The notes beneath the pieces are model-generated. The model worked only from the letters and a program-made list of their open reading frames with translations, was not told where the DNA came from and ran no database searches. This document shows positions 23,958-38,900 of a stretch of DNA of 64,000 nucleotides, piece after piece. Source of the stretch: Pelecanus crispus (lineage: Eukaryota; Chordata; Aves; Pelecaniformes; Pelecanidae); assembly GCF_030463565.1 (NCBI RefSeq), contig NC_134643.1:7362657-7426656 (forward strand). The letters run 5' to 3'. How positions within the stretch are numbered: the first letter of the stretch is position 1; each line of letters starts with the position of its first letter. The translations under genes and the position numbers were made by a program.

Positions 23958-26900
23958 CTAAGAAAAGAAAGAAAAAAAAAAAGTAGTTTAATATGAGATA
24001 TCCAGTACTGTACGGGTTAGCAGCCAGTGGAATGAACTGGTAGTGATTTTGATATTCTTTTAGCCTCTACATATTAGAGTAACTTATTTCTATTATCTGC
24101 ACAAATTTTTCAAAGGACCACATCAGACAAAAGAAGGTAGATAACTTCTATCAGAAAAAAGTCCCCTACGCAATTTCAGCAGACAAGTCTGAAGTTGGTC
24201 AGAAATACAGCTGCCTTATCCTCCCAGATGAGATGCTAAACTACTGAAGTGCAGGGCCAATTTGTGAATTTGTTGAAATACAAGTTTTTTAAAATAGTTT
24301 TCATCTTTTTGTGCAATTTCTTAACATTTAGAAGTACTGCAGAAATGTTAGAGGGGGCTTTCTAGAGTCAAATAATTGTTTAGAACATGAGAGCTGACAG
24401 TCGTATTAAAATCTTCGATCATCCCTTGTTCATGAAAAACATGTCCCTACCCAGAAAAAGTCATGTTTAATTCTCTTAAGAATGTAAATATGCATTGAAA
24501 AATTACACCAATTTGCAGGCACGTGATTCAACAAGACCAGAGTAATCTAGCAGTAATGCTAATCTAGAATGACCAACTTCAGCACAACTCTCAGTCACTG
24601 TATCTGGGCTGGTTTTCAGTTGATTTCTAGACTGCAAATTAAAATTTAGTAGTACAAAACCAAGTAAGAAGAAAACTCCAGGGCTACACATCCAAGTCTT
24701 TTACCGTGTAAACAAAACAGTTCATGTTTCTTTACATTAGTGCATAAGCCTCAAGCATTTGTGAACAGTAGTTTAATCTAAACCTAGTTTTTATTGAAAA
24801 TATTGCAAGAAATATGTTACAAGTATGTTAAACTGGACATAGTAACTTCTGCATTTCTTGTAACAGATAAAGCTGTCACGGCCATTCTGCATTCTTACAT
24901 ATTGCTTTGTGTTGTTATCCAGTACTCATGTATTTTATTTAAACACATTGTATATTTTTGTCAGGAAGTACTGAGCTGATGCATCACCAGAACTTACTGC
25001 AGTATCGCTTCTGTTACTTGGTCTTAACTATCTTTTAGTGTTACATAAGGTAACATTCCAATTCTTTGTGGCACACACTTGATATCAGGAACATTGTCTA
25101 TGTGGTTGCAAAAGAAAGGAACTTTAATTTTAATATACTTGGTAGAATGAGATTTCACTTGTAGAGTGTTGTAACTGAGAAGAAAATTCAAACATCAATG
25201 AATTGCAGATTCGTGCTTTTACCTCTCTATCTCCTCTAAAAAACATAATTCTACTGTTGATGGGGAGGGAAGGAGAACGGCTAGGACGAGTCGCATGTAT
25301 CTAACTTCGTAAAAATTACTCTCATCCAAAACTGCAGCTGCCATGGCATGTTGGCGGCAGATAAGGCAGAGTAAGCTGTGTTTCAATGGATTAGGGCAAG
25401 ATGCTGCTGGTAAAAATCTTAGTGGCAGTTTTTCCAAAACCAGGTATTTCACACAACTTCCCTCTCCAAATTAGTAAACTTGATCCAAACCTGTATTTAG
25501 TAGTCAGACTTTGTACATCGCCGTAATTAAAGACATCTTGAACTGTATGTGTGAAATGAATCAATTTTTTGCAACCTACTCCCCCCACCTCCCTTCCCTG
25601 CTACCAACACAGTTACTAATTTGTATAAAAATCTCATATTCATCTTTTCCACACCACTGCGTAAGTATTAATACTGCCTAAATACTCCATGTGATAGCAA
25701 AACACACAGATACACTTGTACCTAATCACAGCTGGAGCAGAAAACCAGAACTTGTAAAAAGGCGCAGAACTGTTACACCACAGTATAGGCCAGGAAAAAA
25801 AAAATCACAAATCCATTGCACATGTGAAGCTGGCAGAATTTAAGTCAGCAAGACAATGTTATGGCTTAAGTTGAAACATGCCCAGGTGAATATACATGAC
25901 TTTCAAAATCAAGTCCTTTTTGCACAATGCTGACATCACAAGATCTCAAAAAATTCTTATTATTTTTTAATGTGTGAGATCTTTGAGACAAAGTTGCACA
26001 CTTCTCCCTAATCCCTTCATGTCCTACACCAACCCACAGTGTTTTATGTATTTCTGGAGTAACGTACGTATTCGCAAATTGCAGGCACCTTCCTTCTCCT
26101 CCAAACACCTCCTCTCAAACCTCACTTGCTACTTTGCTTTTCACCAGAGAGCTTTGGTGCTCTCTGTTCTCTCTCTCCTAATCACATTAACCAAGAACAG
26201 GAACGTGAAATAGAAACACAGTGAACACCTGAAATGTATTTTTCTGTTTTAAATATAACGCTCTTTCATGAAAAGTTCTTTTCTTTGTGTGCCTTACTCT
26301 GCTTTTTTTTTTTTCTCCCTGCTTTCAGACACATGAGCTTTCAGGGCCGGGGGGAGGACAGTTCTTAAAGAGGAAAACAGCCTCTGAAGTTACAACTCCT
26401 GCTCCAAACTGTTGCCTGCGTGGACAGCAGACAAAACTTAGAGACCGATCTTTGCTTTCTGCTCTCCTCCCACAAATCTGGCCTTTGAGAATAAACAGTA
26501 TGGGTGCATTCCTGTGTACTGGCAGGAGAAGAAAAATACTGGAGGGCACTAACTTAAGTCCTGGAAAATTTAAATTCAAGTACCTGTCATGCCACACTCA
26601 GCTTCTTTCCTGTCTCATAGATCTACGGAACTGGACAAACATCACTTGTCTTCCACAGGGGAGTGTGTAAGTGTGGTCACATATCAGACTGCGGAGACTT
26701 GATTCCACAGCAATGAGTGCAGTAACAGATTACAGACATATTATACCTTAATATGGGCTGGAGAGAAATTTCAACAAATGTGTTTAGACTCATTCTAAAC
26801 ACATTACTACTGCTGGTGTGACCAAGTTCTAAATAGCAAAATTGGAAATCATGTTCTGTAGAATGTTAACCTAGCCATTTTGTATTGAAAAAAATGTAGC

Positions 26901-29900
26901 ACTGGATTTTAAATAGCTGTTATCAATTTAGCTGTGCAAGAATATATTCTCTGGAACAATCATACTTCAGAGTGTGTGTTTCTGGACTAATGAAATACTA
27001 AGGTGCCCGGTCATTTCCTAACAAATCTGAATTATCAACTTCCACACTGTAAACATCACAGATTCAAATAATCCACAAAAGCTAGGCTCACCTAAGTAAG
27101 AGAATCTTAAGTTGTGCAAGTTATTTGATATTCTCATCTGTTAAACAAAAATAAAATACTCTGACAAAATCAAACCACAGTCATAGTATGCAAAGTGGGC
27201 TATTATCAGGAAGGTGTTTTGACAATTGGTAGGTAGTTTCCAGAGGGCCACAAAGCTGCAGGGGTTTTTGTTTGGTTAACTATTATTATTTATATTGAAA
27301 CAACTTTTTTAAACAAAGAGTCTTTCTAAATAAGTATGCTAATAAACAAAATCTTGTCTTCCTTTCCCTCTATAGTTATGATCAGGTCTCTCTTCGCCTT
27401 TGCTATATGGGTTCGACTTGCACCTACCTTTGCAGAGCCCAACAAGCACCACGTTGCCAAGACAAAAACCTGAGAACCTCACTTTTCTTACTCTTTTCTG
27501 TTCAATTCTAGTGCAGTCCACCAAAAAAACCTGCAGGATTTGTAAACCCCTCCTTCAAGTTCCTACCCTGGGCTTTCCTCCCATTAAACAGCTGAAAAGG
27601 GAGGTTGGAATTTTTCTGCTGAGTTTGAATGGCTTTCATGGAAAGCTACACTAGCACGCGTATGTGTTAGGGAAAAGGATGCAGTACAGGATCAAGAATG
27701 ACAACTGAGAAAAGGTCAAGATTAAAATACTGGTGAAAAAGATGGCAAAGAATAAGGTGAACTGAGCTAGCACAAAATTAAATAGAGCACTGAATTTTTT
27801 AGTATTTATGATATGTAGAATGTGAAGATGGGAGCCACTTTATAAAAATCTCTGAAGCAAGAGCAAAATATTACTGCTGAAGTGATGACCTCTAATTTTT
27901 TTGAAAAGAATACAAGAGATCATTGAAAATGACAGCTAAAGATTTCAAAAGCAGCGTGATGCACCAAGGGATAGATTTGTCAGTTCAAGACAGTGCCACG
28001 CCAACACCCACAAGTTTGTCTAGTTTGAGAAAGTGACAGTCTGTGACACTCAGCTAGACTGAGGCTAACAGAGAAATTTGATTTAGGCTGCCCAAGACTT
28101 CTGGTATATCTCAGTGAGAAGTGAATTCAAAGCTTCAAAGTATAATATTGGTCAATACATCATCTACATAGTGGGTGAGGTGTGAAATGTATTTGTCCAG
28201 TAGCTGAAACAGGAAATCATGTTAAATTCACATTTTTCCTTATAACCTATACTCTGATTTTTCAGCATTAATGACATACTCTTTATTATGAGAATATTTA
28301 GCTAATAAAATGCTAGCATCTTGTTATTACCTTCATACTTCATTTTTCTTCATCAAATGGGTTAAAGAGAAATAAGAATCAGATGCAAAGAGGAGACCTG
28401 AAATTACCAAGTAACTCGAACATGATTTAGTTTGTCACCTTACACCTGCATCCCAGCAGGCTTTTTGACACAGATGGGTCCTCTTTCCTTACCATACTTT
28501 CAAAACAGCAGTGAGTTTTGAGGTTACTGCTTTTAATAAGGAGAGGTTTAACAAGTTAAAAAACTCCTTGGTAAGGCTCTCTTCTCTATAGTCAAATTTC
28601 TCACTGCAATTCTTTTTTCTTTCTTGGTAATCAATGTTTTTAAATAGATTTCATAACATGTGGTTATTTACATTTCACTTTATAAGCAAGCCATTTAATG
28701 GATCTCAATCCTCTTTAAACAAAGGAAAAACACTTTTTTGAAGTGAGGCTGTAGAACTGTAAGAATATTTTGATGATACAGACTGTAAAAGAATATTTTG
28801 ATGATAATCCCATCACCAAAAAACAACCTACTTTTGTAAATTTTGTGTTTCCTGAAGGTATCAATTTAACAGCTTGATAGCCAAAGTCCTCTTTTAATAC
28901 ACAAATGCTACAGAACTGGAGGCAAGAGTGAAAATTGTTGCCTTCCCAGTTCTGCTGAAGCAAATCAAGGAACCCTACTTTTCATGAAGTCACAGTAAAT
29001 TATCTTTAAGGCCAGTCAGCCTTAAATGTACAAGTCCCAGAAAGAATCTCCTCCTTGCAGGATCAGCAGGTCTTAAAACCTGAGGCTATACAAGCAGGCG
29101 ATTACAAATAAACAGCAATAAACTCCCACTTTTTGATCCAGCATTTTGCACATGCTAAATAATAAGAAATCTGACAAAGCCTGTCAATCACACTGCATTT
29201 AATTCAATATGGAAAAAGGACACTAACAGGTAACAAATAAACACTGCAAAAGATTTCTCTCTTTTTTTTAACAAAATGCATGCTGTATAGCCACAGCCAC
29301 TAATTCCTCCTTCCATTTACTGTGGGTTTATCACAGGCAAAGGAGGCAACACATTTATGGGTGATTTGGGTTTTTTTTTGTTTTGGTTTGGTTTAGCACC
29401 CTGCTAGACCAAAACAGAATCATGGGAAAATTTAGGTTCCAAGGGCCCTCTGGAGGTCATCTAGTCCAAATCCTGCTGTGAGAGCTGGGTTCATTGCAAA
29501 GCTAGGTCCACTTGTTCAAGACCAGAAACATATGAGAGAACCCAGTGCTGCCTTCCCTTATTTTTGAATCATCCATTATGATAGGTAGATTTGGATTTAA
29601 CTTTCTAAAAGGTGTTTGAGACATGGTGCTTAGGACATGTTTAGCAACACAAAAGCAAAGATAAAGCCACCAAATCAACTTCTCTACTCTTAATAGTACT
29701 TGAAATGCAAGAAAGTCCTCATCCCAACCTTAGCTATTGGAATCGGTCAGATTGTACATTACAGTGGAATCAACCAGGAGATTACTTGCTCAGATTACCC
29801 CTAACTTCAGGAAATCTAAAATTAGTAGTTGCACACCTTAAAGAAAGTAACATACATTATTATTTCCAATACATTTGAGTTACTATTGTGAGAAAACGCA

Positions 29901-32900
29901 GTTGTCTTCATGTACAAAGAAGAAACGACGCAACACTGCTCACTCATCATGTAAGTGATAACATCTGTAATTATACAAATTGGTTCTACCATGTAGGAAA
30001 GTGAAAACCACTCCAAACAGATACTAAAATTAATAGCTCAGTTCCTATTTGCTCTCAGCAGACAGGCAGATACTCTAGTGTCCTCAGAGTCCATGGGGTA
30101 ACTTCTTAACTAAAACATGAGGGCAGTCTGGGCAGAGAGACTGCAGTTCACCCTTCAAAGTCAGAAGACAATCTTCAATATATCCTATAAATCAGAAGCT
30201 CTAAAAATGCAGGTGACAGACAATCTATAACACAAATCAGTCTCCAATAAGTAAATCTCTGCTTAAATCTCTTTCAGTTGGGGTTAAGAAAAGTAAACAT
30301 TCTCTTACAACAGGCTAAGATGGCTCAGCTAATGCATGACTGCAAGCCTGAGCATTGCACTATACAACAAATAAAATATGCCTGCTAAAACAAACCTCCT
30401 GGTCCCTGCTCTAAGGAGCTTATAGATTAAGAGAAACAAAGAGTAAATTACCTAATACAAAACTACATCGGAATTGCAAGCACCAGCACAGCTGTTTGAA
30501 CAAGCAAACACTACTTAAACTGTTTGCTGGACAATGTCTGACCTAGTTTACAGTGAAGTCCTAAATTATATTTTCCCTGAAAAATTTGAAAATAAAAGGC
30601 TTTGAGAAGAACTGCATTTAAAAAAGATCTGGCAATATCACATGTACTGGTCTGGCTGCTGTATGTAAAGAATAACTGCAGTGTGCTCCTCATACAGGTT
30701 GCAAGGCATTTGGAAAAGATGACCGAAAGAAAAGACTGCATAGTTATTTATGAAACACCTGCAAGTATTATGGCAGTTCAGTGTAACTGAATAGTTTGTA
30801 TTTCCGTGACAGTATTGGGCCAGTGATGTGAAAAAGCTAAATGGACAGCACTGCTCATTTTATTGAGTTACATCTGGCTAAATTTTTTTTTAAAAAAAAT
30901 TCATTTTAAATTACAGTCTGTTTTCAAAAAAGACGGGGGGGTTTGTACAAGCAGTATCTGTATAGGGTCTCAGTGGAGCAAGTGATCATCAGGAAGTCAT
31001 AAAATTACTATAAAAACGTACCAGAAAGAAGTTGGCAATGTTACTGTAACGTAGGATTAGTACATTACATTAATTTATTTGTAGTTTACAAAGACGGACC
31101 CATTAGTAGGCAAACTCTCCCTTCCCAGTTGCTGCTTCTATCTATCCACCTCCAAAATTAACTTGCAAAGAAACGAGACACATGAAAGCAGTCTGCATTT
31201 CACCTGAAACTCTGTCTATTCAAATTTGTGCTGCAGGGTTAATTTAATGGTTTATTCGCAAGCTTAACTCCGAGTGAGAAAAGACACGCTGAGATGTATT
31301 AAAGCTGTAGAATGACTATTAGGCAATCTGGAATGACTCTTTTCATGTTAATACTGGTTTTGGTATGCTCTTGCACACCGTAAATCAAAGGTTCTCCTCC
31401 CCCCTCCCCACCTTTACTACATTTACTTTCCATTCAGGGCTTCAAATACAGAGATATAGCTCTCCAATTCACCAAACTGAAAAAGTACAATGGGAATTTC
31501 TCTAGATACTCAAATATATCCTCTCCCCCCTCTCACTGAGAAAGCGGACTTGCATCTTTTCCCCTATAAAAGGGGGTCAAATTCTACCACCCGTATCACA
31601 GCTGAAAAATAATTCTCTGGCTTCCAACGCTCTGTCAAGGACATATTCACAGACACTGTGTTAGAAGCACAAAACACTGCTCAGTATTTTAACAGAATGC
31701 TTTAGAATGGAAACTAGTAACAAATGCCACTTGCACTACACAGATCATTATCTGTTTCAATTACGAAGGTAATTAGGTGCCTAGAACCAGAATTACCACA
31801 TTTAAAGGAAGATTGCCCTACCTCCCACCAGTTTTAAAGATTAGATCCGCATTAGGTGCTCCCTTCGGATGCTGGTAACGAGGCCGTCGTTCACGATTAG
31901 TATTTGCTGGAGCTGGACGCTGGGCCAGAGACTGCAACATTTCTGTAATTTTGTACAGAAGAAAGTTAAATACATTTTCTATGCATCTTTTTAAAGAGGA
32001 ATTTACACAATCACATTTCACTGCCATGTAGTGAAAAAGACATCTTATTTACATTTTGCTACACTTTAGGGTTAACACTCCTCAAGTTACTCCACAACAG
32101 CTAATTTTAAAAAAGTTACTAAATTGCATAGACAGCTTTGACAAATTCAACCTACCCTGTAATATGAACTCGCATTTCCAGATGTTCCTACAGAAGGAAC
32201 TGCTAGCGACGGTTTTCATTACAGGTGCTTAAGAAAGTGGCTGTGACCTCTTCTTTCTAAACGTTATCAGCCACCACTTTACTTATCAATGATCAGGGAC
32301 AAAGCTTCACAGCAGTATGAGAAGCCACAACATTAAACTACCCTGAAATAGTAACAGTTGGACAATGTTGCTGCCAATTAAAGACTCAGCAAGAAACCTG
32401 TCCTAAAATTAGGCATTGAGAAGGCAGGTATTTAAGTCTAAGCTAGCCATAACAGGATCCTTTTACAGAGAAGACAGGCACCTGAAGAGGGTGACGCAGC
32501 TGACCTGCAGTACACCAGCTGTCTCACGGATGGAGTTTTTCACTTTATGATCAGTGAGAAGAAATAGGTGGGTGCAGAAAGAAAGCCACACTACCCAGTT
32601 TAGCCCTGGACATCCAACTTTTGGGCAGTTTAAACTAGGTAAGTAAAATGAAAAAAAAAAAAAAAAAAAAGGCTCTTTACCAGGCTAAGTTAACGATTAT
32701 TAAGTACCCAATATAATTACAAATACATCATAGGAACCTCCACACAACCTTTGCCCATATGTTAGTGCATCTAATGGAAAGTATTTCTGACAACGCACCT
32801 GTGCAAGAATCTGCATTGCTCAGCAAACAGACAGATGGAATAAATGAAGGGGAAAAGTGGAATAAGCTGTTAAACAGATTATGTTTGAAAGTCTGCTCTG

Positions 32901-35900
32901 TCTGGTTCTCTCATCTCTGGTAATCTCATTGGAGACACATACCCATCACCTGCTAGAAACAAACACTACTCTCGCAATGACTTGCACAGGGCAAAGCTGG
33001 AGACTAATGAGATTTTCTTGCCATCTACAAAATGCACGCGAAGCTTTCAGTAAGTTATCCACCCAGTCTTTGAGAAACTGGGAAACTATGAATAATTTAA
33101 TATACAATATTGGTGTCAACAGTTAATAAACCACATATTAACCTCTGTATATTCCCCTATCAACACCTGGAAAAGGCAAAGCAAGCCATTCAACACACTG
33201 ACAGTCCATTTTTGTAAACATCATGAAATAACATCCTTCAAAACAATTCTGTGTGCCAAGAGAGATCTCTGATGGCAATGATGAGACCCAGGAAGAAAAG
33301 GAGACTATGGTATGTTGCCAGCCAGGTGCTAGAAGCAAGCAATGAACAAGCAAGTGTGTGCATGTCTGTGTCTTCTGTTTTCCACGCTGTAGGTGAAAGA
33401 AAATATCGGGGTTTGTGAAAAGTCAGTAACTGAGAAGTTGAGTAATTGAGAAGGTAACAGAAGGAAGAAATGGCAAAGGAGCACAATGTGTTAGCTTATG
33501 CATGTCACCCATCTTTGGTTTTAGTGAAAAAAAAAATCTACACAGAAAAATACTAGTCTAAATTAGAGAGTCACCCAGCTCCTAATATTTCTTTACATTA
33601 AAAATGTTTGTAATGCTAATAAAAATTGCTGAAGTATTAAATAATTATCTGACACTACTTTGGTTGATTTTCATCTAATAGCTACCCTGTGCAGATGAAA
33701 AAACCCACATCTATGTGCGAATGTTAGGATAACCCTGAGGCATCCTTCCAGAAATTGAGACTTCTTCGTCCCTGGGTAACTTCAAAGCTTGAAACAGAAA
33801 TTTAAAGCCAACTCATTCTTTCAGTGAGTACGTACCAACTTGTTACAGGCAAGGTGACTCTTCAAAAGTAACAATCAACCGCACAGAATCTAAATAAAAA
33901 ATAGTTCCAAAGAGGAATGTAATTTGGCCTATTTAATTTAACCTGATTAAAAGGTCCTTTTTAGTTGGATTTTACTGTGTATATTACCCAGGTTAATAAA
34001 AAAGAATCAACAGCTGTTTTAAAAATGGATGTTAATTATGGAACCTATTTCTTCTGTGTTGATTTTCCTCCTATATTAATGCTTTATACACAGCACCTAG
34101 AAAATCTATGAGAAAGGAAAAACCAAATTGCCTATTAGTGGTTATCAACTGGTATCAGTTGTCCAATTCATTTCTCTCGGACAAAATCAATGTGATCCTT
34201 TTTTGGATAAGAAGCACAGTTGCTCACAATAAAATGCTAGATTAAACAGACTGATTTGAAAAGATACCAAGTCATATGACAAGGCATAAAAACCAAAATG
34301 CCCTAATCAGTAAAAATATCAGAAATATCATTGATGAGGAAAACCCCACAAATAGTCTGAGAAAAGTACTTAAACATCTAATCCTAGAGTCTACTGTTTC
34401 TCTTCCTTATTCACAAGTGGGCTTTATAAAAGGGGAGTGTCTCGGAAAAGAAGTTTTAACGCTGATTACGATGTTTAATACTAAGAATATATTGTGTTAC
34501 CAGTTCAGAGCTCTGTAGATACTCACTTTGGAAAAATACTCCTTTTTACAATTACAAGTTTAGTTCTTGTACTATCAAAGTTCTGAAAGGAGTGTTAGAT
34601 TCCATAGTGCTTTGAGTGTTGGATTCCGTAGTGCTTTTAGAGTTAGAGCTGCTTTAATTTAAATTTCCCATTTCTTGATGAATAATGACCTTTCACTAAA
34701 TACCTTAAATGTTATTTCCTGCTAATTAACTACTTACACTGTGATTACCACCAGACTGCAACATCTTTACAAAGAAGCAGAGCAAGAACTTTGGAGCTGT
34801 TAAATGGAAATACTAACGTAAGAACTGAATACCATCAGTATTACTGGTCTGGCTTTGTTTACTATCCAAGCAAGCCAAGGGAAGTTGAGTCTGAAAAAAA
34901 CCGAAAACAAACCATCCACCAACCAAACACATCAAGTGCACCAGTTTAGGGGCTACATGATCTGCTGTATTAACTGTTTGCTTCAATCTGTCCAGGTTCC
35001 AAAATGCCTGACTTACCTATCTTTAGAAAACAAATTAGATCATATACTTGGTATGAAACCTTCATTCTGTTAATGTTTTCTTACGCTCCAGACTTGTAGC
35101 ACTCCTAGAAACCTTTAGCAACATGAAGGTGAGGTGACAGTTTTTATTTCTCAGGTGAAGGTTACCTCTTAGTATTTGCAAGTCTTAGCAAGACTGACAA
35201 ACATTCTAAATACTATTAATATCTAAAAAGCAGAGTTTAAGTTGCAAAAAATTAATTCCTCTTGTATCCAACTCAATTGTTTTGCAGAAGTGGAGACAAT
35301 GCCACAAACATCGGATTAATTTTGTGATATCTTATTTTTAAGGAAACAATCTCAGTTCTTCCCCTTTCCCAAAATAAATGGAAATGCTGAGATTTGAGGC
35401 CCACATGAAAACTCCCTTTCATGGAAGAGCTAGAAAAACTTCTTCAAGCACAGAGACCAGGGAATAAATAACAAATGACTGAAACTAAAATACAGGTATT
35501 ACAAGTAATACAAGTATTGCAAGTCAATATTCTGAACTTGAACTGCTAATTATCACAAATAATATTTTCTGTAGGTCCACAAAAATTCCTCTGAAAATAA
35601 AAATTAAATACTTGGTGATTTTCTTACCCTGGTAGTCCTCCTGTTCTTGCCGTTCATTGATATCCAAAGTGAGCTTTTTCATCCTCATTCTCTCCTCCTG
35701 TTCAGCTTGCTGTTGGTTCCAATGGTTTGCAGCAAGTTGGGAAGACATTGGTACATTTAGGATCTTATACTGCAAATGAAAGTAAGTTTTTAAGTGCCCA
35801 TCAGGAAAAAAGAAACAACCACAAAACAATCCAAAATACAGAAGGGTTATGCTTATTTCTAGGTTATTGTGATGAGATACTTTCTACAGAACTTTCTACT

Positions 35901-38900
35901 GGAAAGTGTGTTGTTTGTTGGTTTTGTTTGGAGTTTTTTTAAACTCTGTTTCACATAAGGAAGCATTAGAAAATACAAGATATTCAGACCTCCTAAAGAC
36001 ACAGAGAACATACCACAAAAGGCTGATGTACTGCTAAGGCAAAAGACTATTACACACAGTACTTATGAGAATAAAATTGATTAACTTTCACGAGGAACAC
36101 ATAGCTATATGTATTATTTCTTATTTTCATACAAGCCGATACCCTCACAGTGAATTACACCGGTCTCGAAATAAAAGCACCATAGCCAGCTTCACAGTGC
36201 TTCTTATTAGTCTGGAGACAACTATGGTGTCAAATTTAATCTTTTCCTCCGCCCCAACACCTGAACATCCACACCACACATCCAACACATTATCTGATTT
36301 GCCACAAGCTACATTAAAGGTAAGCTTGGTACTACTCCTACAGAAGTACCCTCTCTCTGAAAAATACAGCTGAGATTTTCAGAGGCATAGGGAAGGTGCC
36401 TTCTTTTTCCCCCAGACTCAGAAAATCCAAGTTTTTATTTCCACAGAAATTTTTTTTACAATTGCTCCAAAACAGAGAAGTGATTCTTAATCTTATCTGC
36501 AACTGAAACAATAGCTTTCAGAAACCCCTTAACGCTAAAGTTAGTGAACATATTTAGAAAAATTTCACTTCCTCCTTCAACTGCATGTCCATTAGAAATA
36601 AATATTTCTGTGCTATAAGTAGGGTAAGGCATTTAAGGGTAATCACTCTCAATATTCCACAAACCACTCTGAAACCTGCTGCTTGTTCTTGGCATCTGAG
36701 AGCTACTTCCACAGAAATAGAAGCCAAGCAAATTTCTAAGTGTTCTTTCCTGCTACACTGTCAAAAGCTGCAGACAGAAAGATACATTATCAAAACCTCT
36801 GTTGAGAAGGCATATAGTAAAAGCAAAATCTTCACTGCATGTGGTTAATATTTAATGCAATAATTACTAAGAAATCTCAAGGTATCTGTTAGACAATAGT
36901 GCCCCACTAGCAGCAGATGAATGATGAGTACGAGAAGACACCAAGTACTCAGATGCAGCATTTGAAAATAAACTGTGTTTGAAACAGTTAAGACAGACTC
37001 TTGCAAAGACTTGAGAAAAACCTGGGTACAGTGAAACCCTATCAACTAGATGATTTATTTAGATGAGACAAATCAGGCAAAAGATTTTTTTTGGGGGGGG
37101 GGGGGGGCAGTAGCATATTATATTGAACATAAATACAAGCTTGTTATTAAGGTGTGCAGGGAATAAAAAAAATGAAAGTTCTTGAAATTCCAACAGAAAA
37201 GTAAGCTTTAGTTACTTATTGCTGAGCAGACTATGCATGTTCCCAGATAACGTCGAGTGAGCTTTCCACAAACTATACAAGTAACTAACCCATTAGCAGC
37301 ATTTCATGATAAAAATCATTCCTTAGCTTCACCATTAAGCTCCTCATCTATCTTAACATGTCCGTTATATTTTATCTGTTCTATGGATTTGTCAGCTTAA
37401 TGGGATTGGTAAGTGTTTTCAGACAGGATGCTTAAAGTAGAAAAAAGAAAACTGAAACATAGAAGGGTGCAAAAGAAAAAAACAGATACAAAACCCAGAC
37501 TGGTAATTAACAAAATATCACGAGTTGCCATCTCAAGGCAATCAGACAGTTGCCATCTGAAATCAAATCACTGATGACAATTACTAAAGGATATGATGAT
37601 TACTCTGCAAACTAAACCTTTCCAATTTGCAAATAGTGAAGAGATACATCAAAAACCTCTTTTAACATCTGTGAGGTTGGGACAGAATATAAGGACTTCA
37701 GTTAGAAGATGGCAAACTGAAGAAAGATCAAAAATGATCATTCAGAAGACTAGATTACAGATTTCATAAAAACATCACTGAGATAAAGAACTTCACATTC
37801 AAGGACAGACTTGACCATTCCATGGATATTACCATTCTTTTATGGAACCTTGCTAAAAATCTTTCAAATGAAAGGCGATCTTTTGTCTTGGGTATTAACC
37901 AAATTTCTTGACACTAGGTAACTTTCTTTTTACTGTCTAAATTCCACCTTAGTTCACACCTACCTGGCATAAAACGTCTTGGGCAGTTTCAAAAACATCA
38001 AATGGTATTAGACAGACCTCAGCTCTGATCCCTTATGATGGCAATATTTCTTTATTTCCCCTTGCGCTCTCATGGCTTGCGGACAAATCATGATGCCATA
38101 GTCTGATTTCCAATAACCATGTTCAGTTCTACTGCTACTACTTTTGTAAGTTTTGTCATACAACTTATTTTCTACAGTGCCAACGGGTGAAAAACCCCAG
38201 CCGTCTTTTGCAAGACACTGGTCTACCCAATATCCTTGCCATTGCCTGTTTTTGTAAATCACAGCATGACAAAAAGGATGAAATATGGTGTCCTTGTTAC
38301 TATCAGCCTGCAATGACTATTAAAGTTGTATGCTGCTGGTAAATAGCAGTCAGTTGTTCTTGTGTTGCTTCAAAAAACTAGTTGTCAATGCTCCACTGAA
38401 ATCTGGCTGAACACTGGCGTGCAAACTGAGTATTTAGCAACTGGACCACAACTACTCAATATTAACCTCCAGAAGGAAGTACAACATGTTCCATTTTCAT
38501 CAGTAAGTACTTTCCTTACGGTGAAGATTTCTAGTTTCGGCAGCACCACTGACAAAGAACACGGAGACCAAACCAACTGCTAACACAGGAAGCGATTAGG
38601 TTGGTGTTGTAGTGAGGTGGTGATGCTTATCATTCCAGTGACTGCGTAGATGGGAAACAGCTTTCCAGGTTGTCTGGACTTTTCACTGTTTTTTTAAGAG
38701 CTGGAAGTTTACAGTTATAACTTAACACTAAGGTATGCACCCATCACTTCAAAACTCTGTGCACATTCTGCTCATGCAGATTTAAAATAAAGTAGTACCA
38801 TAAGAAGGAATAATTATTTTCTTTTCAACTCCACCTCTTCTTTCCTGCTTATTTTGCTATTAAAACTGACTACTAAGACCTTTTTTTTCTGAATACAGAA

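Larger units (their letters stand above)
23958..31821 (-). other. UPF2: UPF2 last intron
   Basis: A 7.9 kb AT-rich intron with donor GTAGGG (31821) and acceptor CTTAG. It contains one old CR1 fragment (about 29411-29560), a short tandem duplication at 28756-28806 and otherwise unremarkable sequence. A 127-codon + strand frame at 26287-26670 has no recognisable similarity. Confidence 0.85.

Noticed and set aside
26287-26670. 127-codon + strand open frame
   Set aside because: Low-complexity start and no similarity. Such a length is plausible by chance in 8 kb of intron.
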